Source of the DNA: Actinomadura opuntiae
Lineage (GTDB): Bacteria; Actinomycetota; Actinomycetes; Streptosporangiales; Streptosporangiaceae
Reading direction: 5' to 3'
DNA length: 64,000 nucleotides
Assembly (NCBI RefSeq): GCF_030283205.1
Contig: NZ_JASNWF010000019.1
Span: forward strand, 178,299 to 242,298
The translations under genes and the position numbers were made by a program. Shown here one piece after another: positions 40,712 through 50,400 of this stretch. Positions within the stretch are counted from its first letter, which is position 1, and each line of letters starts with the position of its first letter. Below the pieces are notes generated by a model. It was given only the letters and a program-made list of their open reading frames with translations, had not been told where the DNA came from and searched no databases.

Positions 40712-43700
40712 AGATACGGGCCGAATCTGTTGGGGTCGGTGTCGGTCGGGGGGGTCTCGGGGAGGTCCTCGGGGCGCAGGAGGCGGATCTCGGCGGGGTC
40801 GGTGGCGGCGGGGTCGGCGTCGTGGGCGGCGGTGATGCGCTGCGCCTGGCGGGAGATCGCGGCGTCCAGCAGGTTGCGGACGAGGCGGGCGTTGCCGAAG
40901 GAAGAGCCGCGCGGCTGGGCGGCGACCAGCCGGCGCAGCGCGGCGGGCACGCCGGCGGCGAGGGCGAAGCCGGCCGTCGCCGCCATCAGCTCGAAGATCG
41001 TGACCAGCTCGTCGTCGGAGTAGTCGGGGAAGCGCAGGATCTGCGGGAAGCGCGACTCCAGGCCCGGGTTGGACTTCAGGAAGCGCTCCATCTCCGCGTC
41101 GTAGCCGGCGACGATGACGACCAGGTCGGCGCGGTGCTCCTCCATGAGCCGCAGCAGCTCGGCGATCGCCTCGTGGCCGAAGTCGCGCTGGTCGCCGCCG
41201 CCCGCCGAGGTCAGCGCGTAGGCCTCGTCGATGAACAGCACGCCGCCGAGGGCGCGCTCGACCGCGGCGCGCACCCGCGGGGCGGTCTGCCCGATGAACT
41301 CGGCGACGAGGTCGGCGCGGGTCACCTCCACCAGGTGGCCGGACGACAGCAGCCCGAGCCGCGCGTACACGGCCGCGATCAGCCGGGCGATGGTCGTCTT
41401 CGCGGTGCCCGGGTTGCCCATGAACACCATGTGCCGGGTCGGGACGGTGAGCGGCACGCCCGCGTCGCGGCGCATCTGCTCGGCGCGGGCCTCGGCGACC
41501 AGCGCGTCCACCTGCCGCTTGACGTCCTTGAGGCCGATCAGCCGGCCGACCTCGCCGAGCGGGTCGGCCGAGACGTCCCCGCCGCCGCGGCCGAGGGCGT
41601 CGGGGACGTCCTCGGGCAGGATCTCGTCGAGCGACTCGGTCTCGTCGACGATGCCGTCGGCGAGCACGCGGCGGCCCTGCATCGCCACCGCCCGGTCCAG
41701 CAGGTGGATCATGATGCGGGCGTTGCCGAAGCCGTGGTCGCGCGGCGCGGCCTGGGCCAGCGCCCGGACCTTGTCGAGCACGCCCGGGGCCAGCGCGAAC
41801 CCGCCGTCGGCGGCCTTGGCGGCGAAGACCTGCACCAGCTCGTCGTCGGTGAGGTCGGGGAAGGGGACGGTCCGGGGGAACAGCGCGGCGAGGTCGGCAT
41901 GGGACTTCAGCAGCCCGTTCAGCTCCGCTTGCGGCCCGGTCAGCACCACCACCAGGTCGTCGGTGTGCGCCTGGACGGTGGCCAGCAGCACGTCCAGGAC
42001 CTCGCGGCCGCGCGCGGCGTCCACGGCCGCCGCGACGAACGCGTGCGCGTCCCGGACGACCAGGACGCCGCCGAGCGCCTGCTCCACGGCGCGGCGCACC
42101 CGCAGCACGCTCTCGCTGGCGTACTCGCCGAGCAGGTCGGCGCGCTCGACCTCCACCATGTGCCCGGACGACAGGACGCCGAGCCCGGCGTAGATCCGGC
42201 CGAGGATCCGCGCGACCTTCGTCTTGCCGGTGCCGGGATTGCCGGTGAACACCAGGTTGCGCGGGCGGGCGGCGAGCGCCATGCCCGCCTCGCGGCGCAG
42301 CCGGGCCGCCTTGGCCTCGGCGACCAGCGCGTCCACCTCCCGCTTGACCGGCGCGATCCCGGCGCAGGCGGCCAGCTCGGCGAACGGGTCGGTCTCGGCG
42401 GGACGGCCCGGGATGAGCCGCTGCGGCAGGTCCGCGGCGGTGACCTCCGGCTCGCCGCCGTCGGCGCGGGCCCGCGCGGACGCGACGCACTGCGCCGCGG
42501 TGTGCTCGGCCAGCCGCGCGCCGCGCAGGTTCAGCAGCGGCGGCGTGCGGCTGAGCAGGACCCCGGCGGTCGCGGCGACCTCGGCCGGCACCGTGGCGCC
42601 GCGGGCCCGCACGGCCCGGGTGAACAGCTCGGCGAAGTCGCCGTCGGCGAAGTCGTGCGTGCGGGCCACGTCGAACGCCCGGACGAGCGCCGGGTTGGCG
42701 TCGAAGAGCCGCCGGTCGCCGCCCGTGCGGCACAGCGCGACGACGTCCAGGCGGGGCGAGCGGGCCATGAGCCGGCGCAGCTCCTCGACCGCGGCCGCGC
42801 CGCACCGCTCGTAGGTGACCAGCCGCTCCAGGTCGTCGACGATCAGCAGCATCCGCGCCTCGACGCAGTCGCGGACGCGGGCCTGCAGCCACAGGGCGGC
42901 GTCGCTGACGCTCAGCGAGGCGAACACCTGGTCGGAGACCCACAGCGCCTCGCGCACGGCGCCGCCCGCGGCCAGCCGCCGTTCCAGCAGCTCGGCGGCG
43001 GTGCCCTTGCCGGTGCCCTCCGGCCCGGCGATCAGCAGCCGGACGGGCCGCTCCCCCGCCAGCCGCGCCGCGAGCGCGTCCTGGACCGCGCCCGCAAGCT
43101 CGGGCTGGCCGACCAGGGCTTCGTCGGGGACTTCGGAGGGAGCGGGCGTTCCCTCCGCGCGCGTCTCCCCCGGCGCGTCCGGAGCGAGGGCGGTGACCAG
43201 CGGGTTGGCGACGCGGCGCGCCGCGAACAACCGCCGCAGGTCGGACTGGAACGGGCGGACCGGGACGCGGCAGCGCGGGCTCGTCGCCGCGTCCGGCAGG
43301 CCCTGCACCGCGCCGGTGATGCGGACCGCCATGTCCAGCCAGGCGCGCGCCGCGTCGGCCTCGCCGGCGACCAGCCCCCGCGCCAGCCACGAGCGCACGT
43401 CCTGCTGCCACGCCTCGACGGAGAACCCGCCCCGGACGGCGCGGAACCGCTCCTCCAGGGCCTGGTAGCGGTCGACGCCCAGCGCGACCGACAGCTCCGC
43501 GGGGACGGCCGTGGCCTCGGCCGCGAGCAGCACCTTGGCCAGCGCGGCGTCCGGGCCGTCGCCGTCCAGGACGGCCTCCGACAGCCGCGCGTGCGCCGCG
43601 TCCAGTCCCTCGCACGCCCAGCCGAGGTACCCGACGGGCCCGGCCAGCTCCGGCAGGACGGCCAGCTCCTCGTCGGTCAGGCCGGCGGCCCACAGCTCCT

Positions 43701-44280
43701 CCAGCCGGTCCTGCGGGGCGGTCAGGTCCAGCTCGCGCAGCTCCGGGTCGGCGGCCCGCCGGTCGAACAGGCCGATCAGCGCCCGGCGGCGCCGCTCGAC
43801 GGGCTCCAGGCCGTCGAAGACGTCCAGCCCCTCCCGGGCCAGGGCCAGCATCACCGCGCGCAGCTCGCGGTCGTCACCGGCCGGCTCGGGCAGCCACAGG
43901 CCCGGCGGGCGCCACCGCCCGCCCTGGGTGAACCACGCGGCCGGCTCGCGGACGGCCGGCTCGGGCGTCGCGAGGAAGTCCGACAGCAGCTCGTAGTCGA
44001 CGTCCCCGCGCGATCCGCCGCGCACCGCCGACGCGCCGAGCAGGAACGTCAGCAGCGACCACTGCTCGGCGCCCGCCGCGCTCGTCCCCTCCCCGTAGAA
44101 GTCGCTCAGCTGCCGCGACAGCAGCGCGGCCCGCGGGTCGGCGTTGTAGGCGACCGCCCGCTCCCGCATCCGCTCGAACAGCCCGTCGGGCACGCGCCAC
44201 GGTCCGTGGGCGTACACGTCGAGCACGGGCTCCTCGGTGAGCAGCAGCTCGAGATGGTCCGGCAGCCGGGGGGAACGCAC
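40708..44280 (-). CDS. Large protein with three AAA+ (CbbX/EccA-like) modules
   Basis: 1190 residues. The N-terminal 380 residues are helical without recognised motif. Module 1 (Walker A GPEGTGKG near 418, Walker B MLLIVDDLE) is divergent. Module 2 has Walker A GNPGTGKT near 677 but VVRDAH in place of the Walker B acidic pair. Module 3 has GNPGTAKT near 953 and an intact LFIDEA near 1013. Modules 2 and 3 are CbbX-like and probably act as one active and one inactive ring partner. GTG 44280 follows AGGAGAAGG. Function unknown. Its stop is interlocked with that of the exporter. Confidence 0.88.
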   Translation of the reverse strand: MRSPRLPDHLELLLTEEPVLDVYAHGPWRVPDGLFERMRERAVAYNADPRAALLSRQLSDFYGEGTSAAGAEQWSLLTFLLGASAVRGGSRGDVDYELLSDFLATPEPAVREPAAWFTQGGRWRPPGLWLPEPAGDDRELRAVMLALAREGLDVFDGLEPVERRRRALIGLFDRRAADPELRELDLTAPQDRLEELWAAGLTDEELAVLPELAGPVGYLGWACEGLDAAHARLSEAVLDGDGPDAALAKVLLAAEATAVPAELSVALGVDRYQALEERFRAVRGGFSVEAWQQDVRSWLARGLVAGEADAARAWLDMAVRITGAVQGLPDAATSPRCRVPVRPFQSDLRRLFAARRVANPLVTALAPDAPGETRAEGTPAPSEVPDEALVGQPELAGAVQDALAARLAGERPVRLLIAGPEGTGKGTAAELLERRLAAGGAVREALWVSDQVFASLSVSDAALWLQARVRDCVEARMLLIVDDLERLVTYERCGAAAVEELRRLMARSPRLDVVALCRTGGDRRLFDANPALVRAFDVARTHDFADGDFAELFTRAVRARGATVPAEVAATAGVLLSRTPPLLNLRGARLAEHTAAQCVASARARADGGEPEVTAADLPQRLIPGRPAETDPFAELAACAGIAPVKREVDALVAEAKAARLRREAGMALAARPRNLVFTGNPGTGKTKVARILGRIYAGLGVLSSGHMVEVERADLLGEYASESVLRVRRAVEQALGGVLVVRDAHAFVAAAVDAARGREVLDVLLATVQAHTDDLVVVLTGPQAELNGLLKSHADLAALFPRTVPFPDLTDDELVQVFAAKAADGGFALAPGVLDKVRALAQAAPRDHGFGNARIMIHLLDRAVAMQGRRVLADGIVDETESLDEILPEDVPDALGRGGGDVSADPLGEVGRLIGLKDVKRQVDALVAEARAEQMRRDAGVPLTVPTRHMVFMGNPGTAKTTIARLIAAVYARLGLLSSGHLVEVTRADLVAEFIGQTAPRVRAAVERALGGVLFIDEAYALTSAGGGDQRDFGHEAIAELLRLMEEHRADLVVIVAGYDAEMERFLKSNPGLESRFPQILRFPDYSDDELVTIFELMAATAGFALAAGVPAALRRLVAAQPRGSSFGNARLVRNLLDAAISRQAQRITAAHDADPAATDPAEIRLLRPEDLPETPPTDTDPNRFGPYL

Positions 44281-44470
44281 CTGGTCCTTCTCCTATGCGG
44301 CGGGTGGGGGACGTCACGTCTGGCAAGCACCCTACGACCCGGCGCTATCACGCACACCCCGTCGCGGCGGGTTGGCACACGGCCGCTCCTCGGCGATAGT
44401 TGTCATATGGAAAACGTCCACCGGCCCCCCGGCCCGGCGGGCGTCTGCCGACAGGAGGGGGAACCCCCCG

Positions 44471-44911
44471 GTGCCACCGCTTGAAGTGACCGCCCGCTCG
44501 CACGCCGGCCGCGCCGTCGTGCGGCTGCGCGGCGAGCTCGATATCGCCGGCTCGGACGAGCTGCGCCGGCGCCTGGACGCCGCCCGCCGCGAGCACGGCG
44601 ACCACCTGATCCTCGACCTCGCGGAGCTGGATTTCATGGACTCCCAGGGACTGTCGGTCATCGTCGGCTGCTACAAGGCGGCCACGGCCGCCGGGGGCAG
44701 CCTGACCCTGGCCGGTCCCCGTCCCATCGTCCGCCGCACCCTGGAGATCACCGGCCTGAACCGCCGCATCCCCGTCCAGGCGACGCTGGAGGCGGCGCTG
44801 TCGGGGGGCGAGCTGGCGGGCGGCCCCAACGCCGCCCGCGACATCGACCGGGGGGACGAGCCCCCCGACCCCCCGGTCGCGCGGCACGGATACGCGCGCC
44901 GCCTCCGCTAG
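44471..44911 (+). CDS. STAS-domain anti-sigma-factor antagonist
   Basis: 146 residues. The STAS core runs about 4-105: VRLRGELDIAGSDELR, DLAELDFMDSQGLSVIVG with the Ser that partner kinases phosphorylate. The last 35 residues are acidic/Pro-rich. GTG 44471 is the natural start, after AGGAGGGGG. The binding site can fold against the following CCCCCC. No anti-sigma kinase gene adjoins it, so it probably pairs with a distant partner. Confidence 0.87.
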   Translation: MPPLEVTARSHAGRAVVRLRGELDIAGSDELRRRLDAARREHGDHLILDLAELDFMDSQGLSVIVGCYKAATAAGGSLTLAGPRPIVRRTLEITGLNRRIPVQATLEAALSGGELAGGPNAARDIDRGDEPPDPPVARHGYARRLR

Positions 44912-45708
44912 CGCTCGTTCAGCTCCGTCAGCCCGGTCAGCTCCGTCAGGACGGGCCGCTTGGGGGCGCGGCCGTCGCCGGAGGAGCGGCCGGTGGCGCG
45001 GCGCCCGATCCACGGCAGGAGGTAGGTGCGGGCCCAGTGCAGGTCCTCGCGGCGGGAGGTGAGCCAGTCCGCCGGCTCCAGGGCCGGCCACGGCTCGCGC
45101 CAGTCGCCCTTCACCGGCACGCCGATGACGCCCGCGACGAACAGCGCCATGCGGCGGTGCCCCTCGGGCGACAGGTGCAGGCGGTCCTCGTACCAGGCGC
45201 GCGGGTCGTCGAAGACGCGCAGCGACCACAGGTCGACGACCGTGCAGCCGCGGCGGTCGGCGATGGCGCGCAGGTGCATGTTGTAGGTGGCGGCCTTGCC
45301 GCGGATGCGGGCGCCGGAGCGCAGCGCGCGGGTGTCGAACCCGGTGAAGACCACCACGCGGGCGCCGGTGGCGCGCAGCCGCCGAACGGCGTCGTCGAAG
45401 ACGACCGCGAGCGCGTCGGGGTCGGCGCCGGGGCGGATCATGTCGTTGCCGCCCGCGCAGAACGTCACCAGGTCGGGCGCGAGCTCGACGGCCCGCGGGA
45501 CCTGCTCGTCCACGATCTGCCGGACGAGCTTGCCGCGCACCGCAAGGTTGGCGTACCGCAGGCCGGGGCTGTGCTCGGCCAGATGCTCGGCGAGCCGGTC
45601 GGCCCAGCCGCGGAAGCGGTCGTTCTCGCCGGGGTAGGGATCGTTCAGGCCCTCGGTGAAGCTGTCGCCGATGGCCACGTACGTACGGATGTTCTCCAGT
45701 TCGTCCAT
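44908..45708 (-). CDS. SGNH/GDSL hydrolase
   Basis: 266 residues. Block I AIGDSFTEG with nucleophile Ser, block III CAGGND, block V EDRLHLSPEGH with Asp/His. An esterase or lipase-type enzyme without signal peptide, so cytoplasmic. ATG 45708 is preferred for CCAGGG upstream; ATG 45723 or TTG 45750 would add up to 14 residues. Its stop shares CTAG with the convergent STAS gene. Confidence 0.9.
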   Translation of the reverse strand: MDELENIRTYVAIGDSFTEGLNDPYPGENDRFRGWADRLAEHLAEHSPGLRYANLAVRGKLVRQIVDEQVPRAVELAPDLVTFCAGGNDMIRPGADPDALAVVFDDAVRRLRATGARVVVFTGFDTRALRSGARIRGKAATYNMHLRAIADRRGCTVVDLWSLRVFDDPRAWYEDRLHLSPEGHRRMALFVAGVIGVPVKGDWREPWPALEPADWLTSRREDLHWARTYLLPWIGRRATGRSSGDGRAPKRPVLTELTGLTELNER

Positions 45709-45867
45709 CGCAAGCCCTGGCATTGGTTCAATGTCGGTCACGTCGGACAATCATGCATCGTGCACACAATCTACGCGACCGTAACCAACGCGACGCGGGT
45801 CGTCCGGGACGGGGCGGCCGGGGCGGGACGGGACGGCGGCGGGCCGGGTCCGGTGCCCGGCCCGGCG

Positions 45868-46542
45868 TCAGGTCCAGCTCGGGGACGCCGTGCCCAGCGG
45901 GCCGCCGGGGGCCGCGGGCGGCGCCGGCGCGCCGGCGGGAGCGGTGGAGTGCACCGACATCGCGTGCTGCACCAGCGTGATCAGCACCTGCTTGGTGGAC
46001 TCGCGGCTGCGCGCGTCGCACTGCACGATCGGCACGTGCGCGCTGATCGACAGCGCCTCGCGGATGTCCTCGATCGCGTACTGGAACTCGCCGTGGAAGC
46101 CGTTCACGCCCACCACGAACGGCAGGCCGAGCTCCTCGAAGTAGTCGACCGCCGCGAAGCAGTCCTCCAGCCGCCGGGTGTCGACCAGCACCACCGCGCC
46201 GATCGCGCCGCGCACCAGGTCGTCCCACATGAACCAGAAGCGGTGCTGCCCGGGGGTCCCGAACAGGTACAGGATCAGCTCGCTGTCCAGCGACACGCGG
46301 CCGAAGTCCATCGCGACCGTGGTGGTCGTCTTGTCCGGGACGGCCGACAGGTCGTCCACGTCGGCGCTGGCCGCGGTCATGACCGCCTCGGTGGTGAGCG
46401 GCATGATCTCCGAGACCGACCCCACGAAGGTGGTCTTGCCGACGCCGAACCCGCCGCCGACGACGATCTTCACCGAGGTCAGCTCGGCCTCGGGTCCGTG
46501 CGGCCCCGGGGGCGGGACCTGGTCAGAGCTTCCGAAGGCCAC
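45868..46542 (-). CDS. cvnD: Conservon small GTPase
   Basis: 224 residues. P-loop GGGFGVGKTTFVGSVSE, the DxxG-equivalent LFGTPGQHRFWFMW, and GVNGFHGEFQ in the place of NKxD. This is the Ras-like CvnD protein of actinomycete conservons, which works at the membrane with the sensor kinase and Roadblock protein. The C-terminal 25 residues are Ala/Pro-rich. It overlaps cvnC by 20 bases. Confidence 0.95.
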   Translation of the reverse strand: MAFGSSDQVPPPGPHGPEAELTSVKIVVGGGFGVGKTTFVGSVSEIMPLTTEAVMTAASADVDDLSAVPDKTTTTVAMDFGRVSLDSELILYLFGTPGQHRFWFMWDDLVRGAIGAVVLVDTRRLEDCFAAVDYFEELGLPFVVGVNGFHGEFQYAIEDIREALSISAHVPIVQCDARSRESTKQVLITLVQHAMSVHSTAPAGAPAPPAAPGGPLGTASPSWT

Positions 46543-46969
46543 TGAGCACCCTTTCTAGCAAGCGGAGGTCCGGCTGGCCGCCGGCCGTCGTGGGGATCGA
46601 CTGGTGCAGGCGCAGCAGCCCTTCCATGGCCATGTCCGCGACGAGCACCCGGGCCACCCCGAGCGGCATGCGCAGCAGCGCGGACACCTCGGCCACCGAG
46701 CGGGCCGAGCGGCACAGGTCCATGATCGCCCGGTACTCCGGGGTCAGCATGGACACATCGCGCGGCGGGTACGGCGCGGCGGTGACCAGGGCCTCGATGG
46801 CCAGGTCGTAGCGCGGCTTGGTGCGCCCGCCGGTCACCGCGTACGGGCGCACCAGCGAGCTGGTGTCGCCCTCGTCCCGCCCGGCCGGCCGGTCCTGCAC
46901 CGAGCGCGGCTCACCGGGCCAGCGCCCGGGACCTCCCGGACCGGCTCCGAAGGGACTGCCTCGATCCAT
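46523..46969 (-). CDS. cvnC: Conservon DUF742 protein
   Basis: 148 residues of DUF742: SLVRPYAVTGGRT, LTPEYRAIMDLCRSARSVAEVSA and PLGVARVLVADM, a winged-helix-like domain. The Pro/Gly-rich first 35 residues are disordered. It sits between cvnB and cvnD, as in all conservons. Confidence 0.95.
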   Translation of the reverse strand: MDRGSPFGAGPGGPGRWPGEPRSVQDRPAGRDEGDTSSLVRPYAVTGGRTKPRYDLAIEALVTAAPYPPRDVSMLTPEYRAIMDLCRSARSVAEVSALLRMPLGVARVLVADMAMEGLLRLHQSIPTTAGGQPDLRLLERVLSGLRKL

Positions 46970-46998
46970 GTCGCCGACCTCCGTCAGAGTCAGTCACG

Positions 46999-47445
46999 TC
47001 AAAAGCGGGCGGGTCCGGCGCCCATCTCGGTCACCGAGGGGCCGCCGTAGGGCTGCTGCTCCTGCGCGCGCAGCGCCGGGGTCAGCACCCGGCCCACCCG
47101 CTCCACCAGCAGCGTCATCTCGTACGCCACGAGCCCTAGGTCGCAGTCGGGCGCCGCCAGCACCGCGAACACCGAGCCGTTCGCGATCGACATGACGAAC
47201 AGCAGCCCGCGGTCCATCTCCACGACCGTCTGGTTCACGCCGCCCGCGTCGAAGATCTTCGCCGCGCCCTGGGTCAGGCTCATCAACCCCGAGGCGATCG
47301 CCGAGAGCTGGTCCGCCCGCTCGGGCGGGAAGCCCGCCGAGTAGGCCATCGGCAATCCGTCGGAGGAGACCACGACGGCGTGCGCGACCTTCGCGACACG
47401 GTCCGCGAAGTTCGTCACCAACCAGTTGAGATCCTGCCCGCTCAC
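46999..47445 (-). CDS. cvnB: Conservon Roadblock/LC7 protein
   Basis: 148 residues with a Roadblock fold (LNWLVTNFADRVAKVAHAVV, GLPMAYSAGFP, GLLFVMSIANGSVFAVLA). This is the GTPase-activating-type partner of CvnD. GTG 47445 overlaps the cvnA stop (GTGA), giving translational coupling. Confidence 0.95.
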   Translation of the reverse strand: MSGQDLNWLVTNFADRVAKVAHAVVVSSDGLPMAYSAGFPPERADQLSAIASGLMSLTQGAAKIFDAGGVNQTVVEMDRGLLFVMSIANGSVFAVLAAPDCDLGLVAYEMTLLVERVGRVLTPALRAQEQQPYGGPSVTEMGAGPARF

Positions 47446-50400
47446 CGGGTGCCTCCTGTCTCGCCGTCACCCTGTGACGGCACCTCACCTGACGTGCCCC
47501 CGCCCCGCGCCTCGTTGCGTCCCCGATGGACGCCGCGCTGCAGGCTCGCGAAACGGTTGCGCACGACGTCGGCCGACTGGCCGGACGACTGCTGGCCCTG
47601 GACGGGCGCGCCGGGGCGCGGCACCGGCTGCGTCCGTCCGGGGGCCGCCGGCGGCTGCGCCGCCGGCTGGGGCGGCCCGCCCGCGGGCGCGGCTGGCGTG
47701 CGGCCCACCGCCCCGGGGATGCGGTTCTTGCCGGGGACGCGCTTGGGCAGCCCGACCTGCGTGCGGCTGCCCGCGACGGGTTCGCGGGCGGCCTCGGCCG
47801 CGCGGAAGCCCTCGTCCGCCGGTGACTCCCAGCCCTTCACCGGGTCCTCGCCCACGTCCCCTCCCGTCCGGCGCTGGAACCATTCCGACTGCATCGCATC
47901 GAAGATCGGCGAACGCTCGGGCACACGCGGCCGCCGCTGCCCGGCGGGGGCGGACGGCGGCGCCTGCCGCGCCGCGGGAGCCGGCTGCTCGTAGCCGCTC
48001 CGCTCGTAGCCGCTCTGCTCGTAGCCGTTCGACTCGTAACCGTTCGGCTCGTAGCCGTTCTGCTCGTAGCCGTTCTGCTCGTAGCCGGACGGTTCGGCGG
48101 CGCGGTGGTGCTCCGGAACCGGGTCCCGGGGCGGCTGCGGCCGTCCCCCGCCGGGTCCGCGGCCGGGCGCCCCGTTGCGGGAGAGGTCGCCGTGCGGCCC
48201 GGTGTCCCCGGGGACCTGGTCGAGCGGGCCGGTCTCCCAGGGGATCTGCTGGCGCCGGGCGCCCGGCTCGGGCACCACGGGCTGGGCCTCGGGGACCACG
48301 GGCTGCGGCCCGGTGCGCCGGTCGGCCGGGTCGTGGAACCCGTTGGCCTCCGGCTGCTGGGCCCGCTCGCTCGGGGGCTCGAACACGTTGTCGCGCGGGC
48401 CGCCCTCGTGCTGCCGTCCGTGCAGCTGGGCGCCGGGACGGCGGACGGGCAGGTCGCGCGGCGGGACGGGCCGGTCGCCGGCGCGGTACGGGTCGTCCGG
48501 CGGCGGGGCGTCCGCGGGGCGGCGCGGCTCCGGCGGGACGGCCGGCAGCGGCCCGGTGTTCGGGAAGGCGGCGTGCGCGCCGGTGCCGGCGGCGTGCGCT
48601 CCCGAGCCGGCGGTGGGGGTCAGCGGCCCGGTCGACAGGGGCGACTGGGGTCCGGTGCCGTCGGGCGGGACGGGACCGCCCATCGCCGGCTGCGGCCCGG
48701 TGGCGCCGCGCAGCGGCCGCAGCGGCCCGGTGTGGCCGACCATCGGGTTGCCGCCGGTGCCCGTGCCGAACCCGGCGGCGGGACCGAAGTCGTCTTGCCG
48801 GAAAGCACCGCTCGCCCCGGTGGAGGGCGGCTCGGCCGCGGTCGTGGTGAGCGCGGTCAGCTGGCCGTGGCTGCCGGAGTCGCGGACGCCGAGGCCGCGC
48901 GCGCCGACGCCGACGCCGGCGGGCTCGCCCGGCGTGACGGCCGCGTCCGGCAGCACGACGAACGCGGTGAGCCCGCCGCCCTGCGCGGCCCGCAGCTCGA
49001 CCCGGATGCCGTGCCGGACGGCCAGCCGGCCGACCACGAACAGGCCCATGCGCCGGGCGGCGGAGAAGTCGATGACCGGCGGGTTCGCCAGCCGCCAGTT
49101 CGCCTGCTCCAGCTCCTCCTGCGACATCCCGACGCCGTTGTCGGTGATCTGGAGCATCGAGCCGCCGCCGCTGAGCAGCTGCCCGGAGACGGTGACCTTG
49201 GTGTGCTCGGAGGAGAACACCAGGGCGTTCTCCACCAGCTCGGCCAGCAGGTGGACGAGGTCGTTGACGACGGGCCCGGCGACGGTCATGTCGCCCTGGA
49301 CGCGCAGCGCCACCCGCTCGTACTGCTCGACCTCCGACAGCGAGGCGCGGACCACGTCGATCAGCGGGACGGGCTTGTTCCACCGGCGCGCCTGCTCCTG
49401 GCCGCCGAGGACCAGCAGGTTCTCGCAGTTGCGGCGCATGCGGGTGGCGAGGTGGTCGAGCCGGAACAGGCTGCCGAGCTGCTCCTCGTCGCGCTCGCTC
49501 TGCTCCAGCTCCTCGATCAGCCGCAGCTGCCGCTCGATCAGCGACTGGCTGCGCCGCGACAGGTTGACGAACATCGCGTTGATGTTGCCGCGCAGCACCG
49601 CCTCGTCGGCCGCGAGCCGGACCGCCTCGCGGTGGACCTCGTCGAAGGCGCGGGCGACCTGCCCGATCTCGTCGGTGGAGTCGATCTCGATGGGCGCGAC
49701 CTCGATGCCGCCGGCGGCCGCCTCGGGGTCGCGCAGCCGGTCGACCAAGCCGGGCAGCCGGGTGCTGGCGACCTCCAGCGCGCCGGACTGCAGCCGGCGC
49801 AGCGGGCGCACCAGCGAGCGCGCCATCACGATGGTGATCAGCAGCACGATGAGCAGCAGGACGGCGACGAGCGCGGAGTCGAGGATCGTCGCGTTGCGCG
49901 CGGACGTGCCCTGCTCGTCGCTGTGCGCGCGGATGTCGGCGGCGAGCCGCTGCTCGACCTGGCGCATCTGGTCGACCATCGCGGTCATCGCCGTGCGCAT
50001 CGTCTTGGCCGCGCGGGTGGAGCGCAGCGACCCGGGCAGCACCCCGGCGTTCGCGCTCGCCGCCGAGATCACGCGCTGCCGCACGTCGCGGGCCTGGTCG
50101 ATCTTGGGGCCGACGACGGTGTCCTCGTACAGCTGGGTCTGCTCCAGGGACGCGGAGTCGCGGAAGGCGGCGAGCTCGCTGTCCTCCTGCGCGCGCGCCG
50201 CGGTGAGCTGGTTCAGCTCGTCGGTGACGAGCCCGCCCTCGCGCGCGCCGACGAGCAGGATGGCGCGCTCGCGGGAGACGGCCTCCTTGGCGCGGGCGAG
50301 CGCGCCGAGCGCACGGCTGGACTCCGCGAGCCGGTCGTCGGCGACGTTCTGGGAGATCCCGTCCAGGACGGCGATCATCTCCTGCGCGGAGTCGGTGTAC

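Noticed and set aside
38681..44280. Lanthipeptide or lasso-peptide biosynthesis locus
   Set aside because: The exporter resembles such transporters, but I found no precursor peptide, cyclase or modifying enzyme within reach.
39394..44484. Open frame of over 1600 codons on the plus strand across the exporter and opposite the triple AAA+ gene
   Set aside because: It crosses two recognised genes, has low-complexity composition and no family features.
47988..48092. CRISPR-like array
   Set aside because: The units are 15 bases, adjoin without spacers and encode an in-frame peptide repeat.
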